64,000 bases of DNA, taken from Ctena decussata. Taxonomy: Eukaryota; Mollusca; Bivalvia; Lucinida; Lucinidae. A model generated the notes under the pieces. The model was not told the DNA's origin and did no database searches. It worked only from the letters and a program-made list of their open reading frames with translations. The stretch is from positions 102,656,786 through 102,720,785 of the forward strand of contig OZ022499.1 of NCBI GenBank assembly GCA_963989385.1, written 5' to 3'. The position numbers were made by a program, and so were the translations under genes. Below are positions 11,597-24,489 of the stretch, piece after piece; position 1 is the stretch's first letter, and every line of letters starts with the position of its first letter.

Positions 11597-12068
11597 CCCA
11601 TTTATGCATAGTGGACTCGTCTATCCCTGAGATTGAATGAGTCGATTCATCATTTTAGGGGTACCATAGGCTATTACTTTTTATCATTCTATTGAAAATT
11701 CTGAAAGTTTTCTGCAAACAGTGTAAACCATGATCAGATGCCACGTTTTGTGGCATCTGATCTGGGTCTGCACTGTTTATGAATGTCCCTTTTATGGGAC
11801 ACTAGGCTGATTTATGGGCTAAAGGAAAGAATATCATGCGGCTTCGGAGAGAGCAAATGCTTTTCTCTTTAGGCTGGAAACCCATTTTGAGTGACGACCA
11901 GATCAGACGCCGCAAAACACAGCGTCTGATCAGGGTCTACACTGTTTGCTACTTACAGGAACTTTTATATACAAAACATAAAAAGAAAACATCTACCAGA
12001 AACCCCTAAAAATAGAAATGGACTCATCCAAATGATAAGGATGGACCAGTCCATTAGTCAACAAAGGG
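11597..12068. mobile_element. TTAA-flanked miniature element (CCC.TT ends), piggyBac-like
   Basis: TTAA at 11,593-11,596 and 12,069-12,072 flank the ends CCCATTTATGCATAGTGGAC and, inverted, CCCTTTGTTGACTAATGGAC. TTAA targeting with CCC(T) ends is typical of piggyBac-type elements. The interior holds two further palindromes around GATCAG. Non-coding. Confidence 0.75.
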
Positions 12069-12544
12069 TTAAGACAGGCCAAGGGATTCGCCCACAAGGG
12101 AAGCAAATAATATTCTCTAAAAGTTGTTTGCCCTGTAAAAATGGAGACTAACCAATCGAGGTGTATCCGTACACCTTAAACTTTATGCACTATGCTAATT
12201 TCAGTGTTCTCGAGCCAGCCGACGATCACTGCATTTAACTGGCAGAAAAATATACGTTATTTCATTCTCCAATCTCCGTATCAAGTTGTGCTCCTCCCCA
12301 CCCCGCTTCCTCCACCTTCACGATCACGCCCACCATCACCAATAATTACACCCGCCTCGGCAAGGCGGCTCTAATTAGGGGCCACAGAGTATGTTTTATG
12401 AAGGCAGGGACCACCCCGTATGATTTATTGAGAAAGACAGAGGAGAAAAGAGAGAAAAAAAGGAATTGCCACTAAAAACCGCATCTGAAGCTCTGAAATA
12501 GCGAATAATTGTCAGAAAAGATGCACATTTGTTTGTCTGTACGA

Positions 12545-12765
12545 GGGCGTAGCTACCTATACGGCAAATACGCACGTGCGTATTGAAATTTTGTCAAAGT
12601 TGACAAAATTTCAAAACGCACCTGCACATTTGCTGGCTGAAAATTTATAAATTAGACCAGATTTCAATACCAATTGCCAAAGTGGCTGAAATACTAGCTT
12701 TGTCTTCAAGAAGTAGAGAATAAAACATGGTTGTGCGTATAAAGAAATTACCTCTAGTTACGCCC
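12545..12765. mobile_element. Candidate miniature element (GGGCGTA ends)
   Basis: GGGCGTAGCTAC on the left and CTAGTTACGCCC on the right are imperfect inverted repeats; an internal palindrome TGAAATTTTGTCAA/TTGACAAAATTTCA sits near 12,583-12,613. Confidence 0.45.
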
Positions 12766-12769
12766 CTGC

Positions 12770-15590
12770 AGTGTATGTTTGTTTGTTTCGGTAATGTAAA
12801 ACAAGATCTGAGTTCAGAATTGTACATAGAATACCGGATTGGCAACAAAAACAACCCGTCATATAATTCTATTAAATGCCAACGTGAATTCTAGTTTCGA
12901 TTTGGCATTATTTTCTGAAACAGGAAGATAAATAGAAGGCAGAATTCTTATCTTTACTAATTTTGCACTGGAATGAACTGCTATGTTGCGCGTCACAGAT
13001 TGATTGGTTTGATGTGTTTCGATTCGGGAATACTTACAAAATATTATAATTTTGAAATCTTTCCAGAAGAGGAATTGAAAATGTGAGTTATCCGAAAGGA
13101 ATCTGACCATACTCGATCTTGGAACTTCCATGTTTTCCCTATGCGTACGAACGTAAATAGACCCTAGCTGTCAATACTAGTCATGATACGATCCACGCCA
13201 GTTCCTTTCACGAGCAATACATTATACGCTTAATGCCAGTCCGATCGGACTGGCATTGAGCATATAAGGATTACTCGTTTGAAACACATTCAGCGTATGA
13301 AGGACTGCTCTTAAAGAGAATCGGTATAGAGTCATGACTGGTGAGAAACAGTTCAAATTGGGAAGACTTATGATCTGTGTGAGATAAAACCATCAGAATG
13401 AGGTACCTTTCTTTCGTAAACATTTAGATTAATCCTGGGATGTCCCAACGTCCCAAATGGACTTTCTCGTGATGCGGTGTCTGATGTTGGCCTGCACTAT
13501 TTGCAGTGGGATACTGTTCATTAGTGGGTTAAGTTGGTCATAATTGTGATAACGACGTCACAGAATCATGACAATGTGAAATACTTTAGACCCCTAGCCC
13601 AGTGGAGACAAAACGTTGAAGCAGACGCTGTGACGTCGAATCAACGTCGATTATTGCATAAAAGGCGGCTGTGCCTGCTTTTTAATAGTCTTAATGAGCA
13701 AAAATCCATGTCTAACCAGAAACACACATGCTGTCATGCGAGTTTTCCTATGAGCATTCCAGGGTCGTCACAAAATCTGACGTCAGCGTCAGTAGCGTAT
13801 TATGATAATGTTATTACTTGGCGTCAGAAAAGACGTGACCATCTTCTCTGGAAGCTACGTGTTCATGAGGAAGACAACATTGTTTCGAAATAATTTTCCC
13901 CAACGTTTTCGAGTATTCTTGCATGACAGAATGTGTTCATGTCATGATAGCGACCAAACATGATTTTCTGGTGCTTTTAGGATTTCAGGCTCTCGGGGCC
14001 CAGCAGATGTTAATGCATAAGAGATCGTGTTTGATCCCTTAACCTATATTATGCCATGTTTAATCGGGCGCAAATCCATTTTAACAAGGCAATTTACGCA
14101 CTGTTACAAACTTGCCAGGCAGTGTTGCAGAGAACGTCTTGGAAACTCACGCCCCCCTGGTGAAAGATTGTCAATTTTGGCGTATCATCAGTAAACAATT
14201 CGGATTCAGAACTGACTTCAGAAGAAAGATTGCGTTTTGCCATTGAAATAGCTTTTTCAAGATTTCGCAGATGACTGGTCTTTTTTTTTTTTTTTTTGGT
14301 TGTTTACGAACTTTTTGGCCACCATATATACTGCAATCGGAGCACCTCTCGGCCAGTACCGTGTATCAGACGTTGATTCACAGGATCGGCCGAGCGGTGT
14401 TCCGACTGATATATAGGCTACTGCTTTCTGTTATGATTTCGTACCCAGGCTAAATTAGCAAGACTAGTAACAAGCAACTTGCAGTGGCAAGCTGTGACCA
14501 GTGGATCACTGATGGGACCTAATTGATCATATAGGCCTACAGAACCCGAATCTGCTGTTTTCGTTATTGTGTGTTTCTTTATGCTAAAAAAGTCAGTCAT
14601 TTTAAAATCTTCACTACAACTGGTGTAAAGTGCTGTGTGGCGCCCATAAACCGTCTCCCCATACTTTATCATAGTGTTGTTCAAGAAATAGATCAGCACT
14701 AGCAGTGAATTGTTGAGTAGCCTAATAGTTCACTGTTTGGAGGTCAGTTGCCCTAAAGTAGATATATCACGAGCGCAGAGCCATTTCGATTCTAACACTC
14801 AAAGACCCCGCAAAAGTGTTCTTTTCATTCAAATTCTCCTCACCTTCCTGCCAGCGCGTTCATGCTCTCGCCAATATTTTAACTGTATCATAGTCTAAGA
14901 TAGATCAACGTTTTATGGGATTTTAGAAAGAAAAAGAGACGTTACACCGTCTAACGTCTCAAAACGTCACAAAATTACGTCAGTTTTGCCAGTGACGTCA
15001 GCAATTAGACTCACGCGCTCCGAAACATTGAATTGTTGCAGAATAAAATACGGAAACTTTCCACTCCTTCTATAGGCGCACTGTGTTCGAATTATATATT
15101 GTGGTCCATCACTTGCATTCCGAGCACTTGGAAAAGCGTTTCGTTTAGATTTAGGTTTAGATTTCATTCAAATGACTTAAAAGAATGTGTAACTTCTGTA
15201 TTTTAATTTTGAATTCATTTCTGACTCTTTTTTTTTTTTTTGTCAAGTAGCATTAAGGGTCATTGATGAGGCCCAGTAGTGCTAATCCGGAAAAGGTGAA
15301 AATTGTCACCATTCGCAATTTCCTATTGACACTTACAACGGTTGAGAGGGTTTCATAAACTTAGGATGTTGTAAGGAAACATATCATTCAATAAAGGAAA
15401 TTACTGTGGTTTCATCTGCAGCTTCCTGACATGTCATCATTCAGGGAAACATGCCAGCTGTTCAATTCAGGTCACTGAAATTCTAAATTTCAGAAAACAT
15501 CTGATGTAAACTCAGAGTAGTACTCAGAGGATCAATTCAGTTTGCTACAAAAACAAAAACAAACAAAAACACGACTAACCAATTGCCTAT
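12770..15590. other. Stretch without recognised gene
   Basis: Contains a 50-bp palindrome around CCAGTCCGATCGGACTGG (13,232) and poly-T runs at about 14,281 and 15,229. Open readings of 60-120 codons exist but none shows a known motif or splice-supported structure. Confidence 0.4.
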
Positions 15591-15599
15591 TTTTTCAGT

Positions 15600-15690
15600 T
15601 ATAAGACGGAATTTCCCCGTCAAAACAATCTCAAAGATCTAGATCCAGATCTTTGGGATTGTTTTAGAGGTGAAATACCTATTTTATAGG
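15600..15690. repeat. Palindrome related to 59,556-59,752
   Basis: AAAACAATCTCAAAGATCTAG and its inverse ATCTTTGGGATTGTTTT around a GATCTAGATC centre. The same phrases recur near 59,640-59,740. Confidence 0.6.
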
Positions 15691-15752
15691 TGAATTACAC
15701 ATGACTGGTTTCAGTCAGTTCCTGAAATGTATTTACTCTTTTAATTTACATA

Positions 15753-16035
15753 TAAGTGCTTAATGTACGTATGGACTTGGACTGTTTAAAAATCCTTCAT
15801 TCTAAATGAAGGGAATTACAACTATAAATCCAATTCAGTTTGCAAGAAAAAATCTTGATCAATTTTTTCTTCGACCTCAAACTTTATTAAATTTCAAAAT
15901 CATGCTCTTTACATGCAAATGTGGTATCTTCTGGGCTAAGTGCTTAATGTACATATAGACTTGGGCTGTTTAAAGATCCTCCATTCTAAATGAAGGGAAT
16001 TACAGCTATTAATCCAATTCAGTTTGCAAGAAAAA
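15753..16035. repeat. Two diverged copies of a 100-bp unit
   Basis: 15,753-15,852 and 15,937-16,035 share TAAGTGCTTAATGTAC, ATTCTAAATGAAGGGAATTA and AATCCAATTCAGTTTGCAAG at a spacing of 184 bp. Confidence 0.8.
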
Positions 16036-17239
16036 TGGAGTTTTCCGCAGAGTTGTCATTGTACTAATGGTCTTGAACTGCTTAAAATGGAAAGGAATCA
16101 GAGGAATAAATCCTAATCATCTGCTCAGAAAACGAAATTTTCAATTCTCATTGTACTCATGGGCTTGAGCTATTTGAAAATCGCATCTTTTCAAGGAATG
16201 GGAAGGATACGTGTAAAGATTTTCATAAAATCATAAATTTCAACAGAGGAGATTCAGAAAGTGTTCATTGCAACTCACTGAGCTTGAGTAGCTTGAAATT
16301 CTACCATTACCGTATTTTATTCGTACATAATGAGCATAATAAAAGCACCTCTTTACCAAAATGACGTCGAAAAAAAACACACGTGGTATCGGGCATGAAC
16401 GTGACGTCATATGTTGCTATGGTAACACCTTAAATTTTTTTATCTCAAACATGGATTCGAAAGCTTAAAAGACACCCTTTGGTGTTACATGAAGGATACC
16501 TATTTCTGTATGAAATCAACTAATCTACAAAGGTGTTTCCATGACTTAATGATCACCCCACGTAAGTAGCTTACTTTCGCTTTCTCTTTCTACTTTCAGT
16601 TTCATTTAAACCGTGTCGTGATGAATCTAGATATTTCGGTCCAAATCGCTTTTTGCCAAAGAACATTTCGCATGAAACCAACAAAATAACCTGACACAGA
16701 AATCGAAGACGAAATTAAGTAATTTTTGCTGACTTAGTTGTTAATGTTGTGTTGGAACTGCGACACTTTTAGCCCTATTCAAAAGTGCTCATGGATTCAA
16801 ACATCTTTAGTTTCATTTTTATTTTGATGTTTACGTTTTTATTTATAGACTGAATCCAGCGTTTCGCAACATGAACGTCAGACTGAAAAAGATAGCGAAA
16901 CGCGATCTTTTGAAGCAGAAGTACGACACTTTTAACGTAATTTGTGGGGCGGTCAGCCAACCAATCCTCATTGTTATGTGCAACACAGACAGACCCCAAT
17001 CAAAATTCAACAGCATTTCCGAAATCGAAACAACAAATATGCATATCCACATGCGGTTCCGTACAATCTGATCAGCACATTCGATATCTTACATGTAGCT
17101 GACTCATACATATTACAATACACACTTCTATTTCAATCTAAGCCGATTATCTTTTTAAAGATATTTCTTGTTTCAAGTGAGAAAGATTTGTTGATTGCTA
17201 GAGTTTGGTCTTTGACATTTACAGGTCACTGAGCACTAT

Positions 17240-18889
17240 ACTAAAATAATTTCTCGTATGATTCTGCTAAGTACTTGACGTACTTGATCCAGCGATGAAT
17301 CTGTAAGCCCCGAAGGCTTTTCTCCACCACCAATATTGTTACTTTAATTGTCGGATATCTAGACTTCCTTTCAATCCGATTTAAGGAAATGTTGTGTTGC
17401 TTGTTATCCGGTAAGATGTCACTTATATGCCACCTTGAAATTTCTATGTCAATCCCCATTAATACACATCCTCTAAACTGTAGTGCAGATTTTTCCACTC
17501 CTTATCCAGTTGTGATTTAAATTCATTGACAGTCTGCGAATTAATAACTTTAGCAGATAAACTGTTCCAGGGGTCAATTACTCTAATGGCGAAAGAATGC
17601 TGTCTAAAACTCTTGTTACACCTTGGTTTAAACAATTTGAAGTTATGTCCCCATGTATAGGTAGTAGAGTACTGAAATTAATTTTCGACTGTAATGTCAT
17701 CGAATCCTTTCAGATCTTGAAAAGCTGTATCATGTCACCCCTTTTCCTTCGGTAATTAAGGGAATATAATTTAACATTTATGAATCTATTCATAAAGTTT
17801 AATTATGTTAAACCTTACGTCTGTGTTCCGCTTCGCGCTTCAGTAAATCGGAAAATAGAACTGTTTTTTCATTGGTTCTCCGTTCGCGCCTTTTATCAGA
17901 AAGGCACGAGGATAATCACTCTTTCGACAGACTCAGTCGAGGCAACAGCGAAATTTCTTATTCGCAAGCAAGTTCATTTCCATACTGTATATATTTACAT
18001 TTTGAGACACTGAAGCGTAAATGCCATTCATCTGACCAGCCACAAAGTAACAGCAAGTCCTGCTGGAGGTTTCTTTGATCAATTTCTGTAACTATGGCTT
18101 TGTACAACTTGGTATCGTCAGCGAACAATCTGCATAAGCTATTAACTGTATCTGGTACGTCATTAATGCACTGCATTAATGTAGATTATAAATAAAACTG
18201 GTCCTAATACACTTCCTTGCTGTATTCCGGATAGCACCGGCTTTCCAGTCTGAGACTTCACCGTTTAGAGTAACTCGTTGTCTTCTATTTGTGAGAAAAC
18301 TTTCCAACCAGCATAATACATTTTCATTTATACCAAAAGATTTAACCTTCTCCAATAACCGTTTATGTGGAACAGTGTCAAATGCCTTTTGAAAATCTAG
18401 ATATATACAATCAATCTATTGCCTTTGACCACTCATCAATAACTTGTTACAGTTGAAGAATGCAACCACGATGTTCTCTTAAGCCAAACTGACAATCCGA
18501 CAGGAAATTATTCTACTTTAAGTGTTTCATGATTACTTCCCTGACAATTTTTTCCAACGTTTTACATAAATCACAAGTCAGGCTTTCGGGTCTATAGTTT
18601 CCTGGTGCAGATTTATCTCCCTTTTCACTACAGGTAATATTCGCTTCTTTCCATTCCTTGGGTAGTACTCCATTACAGAGGGATTTATTAAATAATTCAC
18701 ATATAGGTTCTGATAATTCTTTTGCAGTCTCTTTTGAAAATCGAGGGTGGCACTCATCTGACCCACGCGACTTTGCTGGGTTTGATCCTAAAAGAAATTT
18801 TTCCACTTTCACCCTACAGGTAATAGTCAGGTAAACTGGGAAATTTACTGGCCCCTTCCAGGGTAAGCATTGATGCAAAAAAAGTTATT
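17240..18889 (-). mobile_element. LINE-like reverse transcriptase, 3' part (split by Helentron-like insertion)
   Basis: Read on the minus strand: GSDECHPRFSKETAKELSEP, then NYRPESLTCDLCKTLEKIVR near 18,520-18,610, a QGSVLGPVLF block near 18,200, then LFADDTKLY near 18,110 (catalytic DD). The C-terminal part follows at 17,500-17,760 with RGDMIQLFKILKG and PWNSLSAKV-like residues in a shifted frame. Several frameshifts and a foreign stretch at about 17,780-17,960 make it dead. It continues at 21,293-21,950 on the far side of the insertion. Confidence 0.85.
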
Positions 18890-19149
18890 AGCTCACCTGA
18901 GCCGAAGGCTCAGAGGTGAGCTTATAGGATGGGAGTCGAGCCGTCGTCCGTCCGTGGGTGGGTGCGTGCGTCAACATTTTCAAACATAAATATCTCAGAA
19001 ACCAGTGGGTTGATTGCAATCAAATTTTATCTGAAGCATCATTGGGGTGGGGGAAAGGCTGCATTAGGTTTTGGTGCAGATCAGCTAAGAACTCTGGTTT
19101 CCATGGCAACTGATAGCCCCCATAGGGTTATAATGGGGAAAACGGCGTC

Positions 19150-19508
19150 ATCACATTTTCTCGACTGTTTTTGATTAGATCGTTATCATACTTGCAGGTA
19201 ATGATAACATACACCAGAGCTTGGACGAGTTCGAAATTTGGCCGGATTTGAGCTCAGACTACGGAGTTAGCTGCCCTTGAGCGTTTGAAAAAAATCCCAT
19301 AGTGTTATAATGGGGAAAATGGCGTCATCACGTTTTCTCAACTGTTTTTGCTTAGATCCTTATCATACTTGCAGGTAATGATGACATACATAAGAGCTTG
19401 GATGAGTTCGAAATTTGGCGGGATTCGAGCACAGACTTCCGAGTTAGCTGCCCTTGAGCGTTTGAAAAAAATCCCATAGTGTTATAATGGAGAAAACAAC
19501 GTCATCAC
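19150..19508. repeat. Tandem copies of a 177-bp unit inside element A
   Basis: The phrase ATACTTGCAGGTAATGAT recurs at 19,187 and 19,364 with the surrounding 170 bp. Further, increasingly diverged copies occur at 20,688, 20,849, 20,998 and 21,128, flanking the 145-bp array. Confidence 0.85.
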
Positions 19509-20655
19509 ATATTTTTAGAAAAACTTTGTCATCGCTCTGTTGCCTACATTTCTCAACGGATTTTAAAATAACTTCACACAAATGTAGGGCATAACAATAT
19601 CTCGAGCAAGTTCGACTTTCAGGATGCTGCGCCCAAGGTCAAGGTCACTGTGGCTATTTTTAGAAAAAATTTGTCAGCGCTCTAGCACCTACATTTCTCA
19701 ATGGATTTTAAAATAAATTCACACAAATGTAGGGTATGACAATGTCTCAAGCAAGTTTGACTTTCAGGATGCTGCACCCAAGGTCAAGGTCACTGTGGCT
19801 ATTTTTAGAAAATCTTCGCCAGTGCTCTAGCACCTACATTTCTCAGCAGATTTTAAAATAACTTCACACAAATGTAGGGCATGACAATATCTCTAGCAAG
19901 TTCGACTTTCAGGATGCTGCGCCCAAGGTCAAGGTCACTGTGGCTGTTTTTAGAAAAACTTTGTCAGCACTCTAGGGCCTACATGTCTCAGCAGATTTTA
20001 AAATAACTTCACACAAATGTAGGGCATGACAATATCTCAAGCAAGTTTGACTTTCAGGATGCTGCACCCAAGGTCAAGGTCACTGTGGCTATTTTTAGAA
20101 AAAACTTGGTCATCGCTCTAGCGCCTACATTTCTCAACGGATTTTAAATCAACTTCACACAAATGTAGGGCATGACAATATCTCAAACAAGTTTGACTTC
20201 CAGGATGCTGCACCCAAGGTCAAGGTCACTGTGGCTAGTTTTAGAAAAACTTTGTCAGCGCACTAGCACCTACATTTCTCAATGGATTTTAAAATAAATT
20301 CACACAAATGTAGGGTATGACAATATCTCGAGCAAGTTCGACTTTCAGGGTGCTGTGCCTAAGGTCAAGGTCACTGTGGCTATTTTTAGAAAAACTTTGT
20401 CAGCGCCCTAGCACCTTCATTTCTCCATGGATTTTGAAATAACTTGACACAAATGTAGGGTATGACAATATCTCAAGCAAGTTCGACTTTCAGGATGCTG
20501 TGCCCAAGGTCAAGGTCATTGTGGCTATTTTTAGAAAAACTTTGTCATCGCTCTAGCACATACATTTCTCAACGGATTTTAAAATAAATTCACACATATG
20601 TAGGGCATGACAATATCTCAAGCAAGTTTGACTTTCAGGGTGCTGCAATCAAGGT
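19509..20655. repeat. 145-bp tandem array (about 8 units) inside element A
   Basis: AAGGTCACTG starts at 19,641, 19,786, 19,931, 20,076, 20,222, 20,367 and (as AAGGTCATTG) 20,512, a step of 145-146 bp. Each unit carries ACACAAATGTAGGG and CTTTCAGGATGCTG. Confidence 0.97.
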
Positions 20656-21292
20656 TTTTGATTAGATCCTTATCATACTTGCAGGTAATGATGACATACA
20701 TAAGAGCTTGGATGAGTTCGAAATTTGGCTGGATTCGAGCACAGACTACGGAGTTAGCTGCTCTTGAGCATTTGAAAAAAATCCCATAGTCTTATAATGG
20801 AGAAAACAACGTCATCACATTTTCATTTTTCATTGGATCCTCTTCATACTTGCAGGTAATGAGGATATGCATAAAAGCTTGGATTAGTTAGCATTTCGGC
20901 TAGATCCCACCACTGACTATAGAGTACCTGCCTTGAGCATCCAAAAAATCAATGTCACCACTTTTTCTTGGTTTCTACTGATCCGATCCTTTTCAAACTT
21001 GCAGGTAATGAGGAAATGCATAATATCTTAAACAAGTTCAAATTTTGGCCAGATCAGGCCAACCACTACGAAGTTAGCTGCCCTTGACAGCTCTGTCTAT
21101 TGTGCTCTTGATCGGATACTTTTTAAACTTGCATATATTAAATGAGGGCATACATGATGTTTTGGATGAGTTTAATTTTCAGCCTGATTGGACCACTGAC
21201 TGTGGAGTTAGCTGCCCTTGAGCATCTTAAATATCCCTATAGGTTTACAATGTCTCTCAGGTGAGCAATTGTTGCCCTTTGGGCTACTTGTT

Positions 21293-21950
21293 TAGGATAT
21301 TTGCCTTCTTTTTGGTATCTGATTGTAAATTTAGTACCATTTTTATCCCTCAGGTCAGAAACACCTGATCTAATACAAGTTTTGCCATTTACATATGACC
21401 AAAAAGATTTACAGTTATCCTTCACAGAATTCGCTATACCCTTTTCGTGTCGTTTTCTGGCATACCTCACAGCTTTTGTAGCCTTATTTGTAGTATTCTT
21501 TATAGTGTCTGTCACTTCGGGAATGCACATAACGTTGCCAAGCTTTATATTTCTTTTTAACTGGACAAACTGAAAAATGATCCATCCATTTATGTTGCAT
21601 ATTTGTTTTCTTTTTAAATATTGGAATGTTTCTGATTATCTTGTTAGTTATCTCACTACGAATGAAATCAAAACAGTTCTGAACATCCATATCCTTCTGT
21701 GAATCTCACTGGACCATTTTAATTTCCTTCCTAGCTGTCACATAATCGCCTCTGTAAAATTGCCTTTTAGTAGAATGAGACTGATTCCTTGTTGTGTTAC
21801 AAGTAATTTGAAGTAAAGTATGAAAGTATCTGAATATGATCACTAGCTCCGAAGTGATTACTATATACAATCAACTGATGGTAATGTGCACAGCTCGTGG
21901 TGAATGTAGAATAATCAGTTTCTGGTGCCAGAAGGAATGTATGGAAATTA
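21293..21950 (-). mobile_element. LINE-like reverse transcriptase, N-terminal part
   Basis: Minus-strand readings NKATKAVRYARKRHEKGIAN and FWSYVNGKTCIRSGVSDLRD, typical of the region just before the RT domain; a frameshift near 21,500 joins them to QHKWMDHFSV upstream. It continues at 18,889 across element A. Confidence 0.75.
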
Positions 21951-22540
21951 AATTGGTCATTTCTTGTAAAATGATGCATATTTTTTTATCAAACTACACC
22001 ATGTGGTTAAGAGTTATGAGCAATTTCACTCACTGACTACAGCGGAAGGACAAACAGACTGATGGACTTGCACAGCGATTAAAGTGCACACCTGTGGGTC
22101 GTGCAATACTGTTTAGACTTTCGTCACCGTTTTGCCTGCCGGTGGCTGGACATTGTGAAAATACATAAGTAAACAAAATTTGAACCATATATACCACGGG
22201 GTTCAAGAGTTATGAGCATTTTCACTACTTGACCGTAAATTTTCAACTTGTGCTCAGCAAAGCCTCGTCCATCAAAAAAGACGATTATGCATGCGAGTCG
22301 TTAGATAATGTTGACATGTATAATTAAAATCTTAAAAAGTTCCTTCAAGAGCAGAGAATACATACAGAAGTAGGAACATGGGCCAGACTATATAAGTATG
22401 CAAAATTTTATCAAAATATAGAATGCGGTTCAAGAGTTATAAGCGTTTTTGCTAACTGATAACGGACGGACGGACGGACGGACAGACGGACGGGCCCGCA
22501 GTGATTATAGTGCAAACCTGCGGTTTGTGCAATATTATCT
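21950..22540. repeat. Dispersed repeat with ACGG microsatellite
   Basis: Contains two related blocks (CAGCGATTAAAGTGCACACC..GTGCAATA and CAGTGATTATAGTGCAAACC..GTGCAATA) and (ACGG)n at 22,464-22,492. Bases 22,325-22,395 recur at 23,732-23,802. Confidence 0.7.
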
Positions 22541-22992
22541 ACCCAGTTTCTAAGCAGACAGGTTTAATGCAACAGGTTAATGCCTTTACTTCTAAAAGTA
22601 CTTCATCTAAAAATTAATGTTCAACAACTCTAAACAAACCTTTCAATGACCATCTAAACCACCTATACAAGTGTGTTATATCTGCTCAGTGAGAAATATA
22701 CTGAGAAGCCACCACCGCCAATTGGGGCTTAGCTAACTTAACTATCCAACGGACGGTTTGCCAGCCGTCAGTAAACGTTGTGAATGTTGAGGAGGTGCGG
22801 CACGCATGCGTGGTTCCTAGTGAGGCTTGTTTAGGATAATGTGGGATACGGGATATTTCGTTTTTTATTGTTTTTTTAATTTTGGGGTATGGGGTATTTG
22901 CCTATTGTTTTGGGACGTGAAATCTTTTCAGCTTTTTTTCCTCAAATTATTGCTAAAATGTCCCTGAGACTATTTCTTACATGTAGGCCTAT

Positions 22993-23232
22993 ATGAACCG
23001 CGACACGAGAAAACCAACGATGTGGTTGTGCGCCCAGCGCAGACTCAGATCAGCCTGGGCATCCGCCCAGTCTGATCAGAGTCTTCGCTGTCCGCATGGA
23101 GGTAGCTTAGACCCTTTGCTACCCTCTGAGCGACAAGCAAAGAGTCAGAGCCAACTGGGTGGATGCTCAGGCTCATCTGAGTCTGCGCTGGGCGCACAAC
23201 CACATTGTTGGTTTTCTTGTGTCGCGGCTCAT
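22993..23232. mobile_element. 240-bp palindromic element, copy 2
   Basis: GAACCGCGACACGAGAAAAC at the left and GTTTTCTTGTGTCGCGGCTC at the right; core with CAGCCTGGGCATCCGCCCAG. Confidence 0.9.
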
Positions 23233-23307
23233 ATATATCTTGGCTTTTTCGCTGGTCTTGTTGAGCTTTGTGCCGTCTTTATTTTTTTCCTTTTGGTGTT
23301 AAGGGCA

Positions 23308-23529
23308 GGGGCCGTATTCATAAAACGACTTAAGTCGTTGCTATGCTGTTGCTAAGGCTAAATTTCTTTGAAGGAGATTCCCTACAACTATGAAATTTGC
23401 TCTGGAGGAACATCTTACAAAGACTGTTCCTCCAGACCAAATTTCATAGTTGTAGGGAATCTCCTTTATAGATATTTAGCCTTAGCAACAGCATAGCAAC
23501 AACTTAAGTGGCTTTATGAATACGGCCCC
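23308..23529. mobile_element. Near-perfect palindromic element (GGGGCCGTATTCAT ends)
   Basis: GGGGCCGTATTCATAAA and TTTATGAATACGGCCCC enclose arms that match for about 100 bp (GCTATGCTGTTGCTAAGGCT and inverse, ATTCCCTACAACTATGAAAT and inverse). Its transcript would fold into one long hairpin. Confidence 0.9.
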
Positions 23530-23731
23530 AGGATGTAGAAATCAATTGTGTCGGTTCCTGACAATAGCATTCTCATCTGCTTGCGAACCAGAATCAGCAT
23601 AGTTGCCGACCAAAGACAATTATTCACCAGGACCTGTGATCCGGGAAGCTATTCCCTACCCAGATACGGATATTAATTTTATTTAAAGCCGGATGAGTTT
23701 ACAAACAAGTAACATTAGCTATGAATAGCTA

Positions 23732-23802
23732 TTAAAATCTTAAAAAGTTCCTTCAAGAGCAGAGAATACATAAAGAAGTAGGAACATGGGCCAGACTACG
23801 TA
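23732..23802. repeat. 71-bp copy of sequence at 22,325
   Basis: Starts ATTAAAATCTTAAAAAGTTC and ends GGAACATGGGCCAGACTA, nearly identical to 22,325-22,395. Confidence 0.85.
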
Positions 23803-24489
23803 ACCGACTAACATATAACAATACAGATGCATAAATAAAAGACCATATAAATACATTTAAAATGTCATTTTTACATGCATAGATCATGCAAGAAACCTGT
23901 AAGAGAAATAAGACTTAGTAGTGTATACATATAAAAGCACATAAGACATGTAAGAGATACTAAGACAGCACATGCTAGAAAAAACACTTCAATATGATAT
24001 TTATTTAAGTATTTATATAGTATTACTGTACTCTGCACGGGCCAGATGAAAAATATGTATGCCAAGACATTGTGCTAGATGGTGGCGCTTCGCGAGTGGC
24101 AGCTCAATTGCTAAACCATCAGGCTCCACCCCACCATCCAGCCAATCTTAGTGTAAATGCAGAAAACGAATTTTTTTATTTATCAAGTGTCCCCGCAGAA
24201 CATACAAGTTACAAGACGAGGACCCTTGAGCCGAAAAAGCGAAAGTGGAAAAAGCCAAGAAGCATAGATAGATCTACCAATATCAACTAAAACTAAGAGG
24301 CAACATAAAAAGCGAAAATAATCGCACAAGTTAATAAAAGCAAAGACACGAAGCTAAACTAGCAAGCACATAAATTATAAATTAACAAGGAGCAACTAAA
24401 AGCAACTAAATCATACAAATAGCACTGAAATATCAAAATAAAACAAACACAAATAGGAAATGGAAAAGCGTCTAAAAGCATACAGAAGG

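Larger units (their letters stand above)
18890..21292. mobile_element. Helentron-like non-autonomous element A with internal tandem repeats
   Basis: Starts AGCTCACCTGAGCCGAAGGC, a GAAG-looped hairpin. Near the right end comes the inverted motif AGGTGAGC (21,259), then a hairpin GCCC-TTT-GGGC and CTTGTT. It interrupts the reading frame of a LINE: joining the flanks restores NNFFASM-like coding with no target duplication, and the break falls at a TT. These traits (asymmetric inverted repeats, 3' hairpin, TT target, central tandem repeats) fit Helitron2/Helentron-derived elements. The classification is inference. No Rep/helicase is encoded. Confidence 0.65.

Noticed and set aside
16775..17232. 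Overlapping open readings on both strands near 16,775-17,232
   Set aside because: They are shadows of each other, with no known motif, no splice support and no conserved pattern.
22464..22500. ACGG repeats as part of a CRISPR-like or regulatory array
   Set aside because: Simple microsatellite within a dispersed repeat; no spacers.
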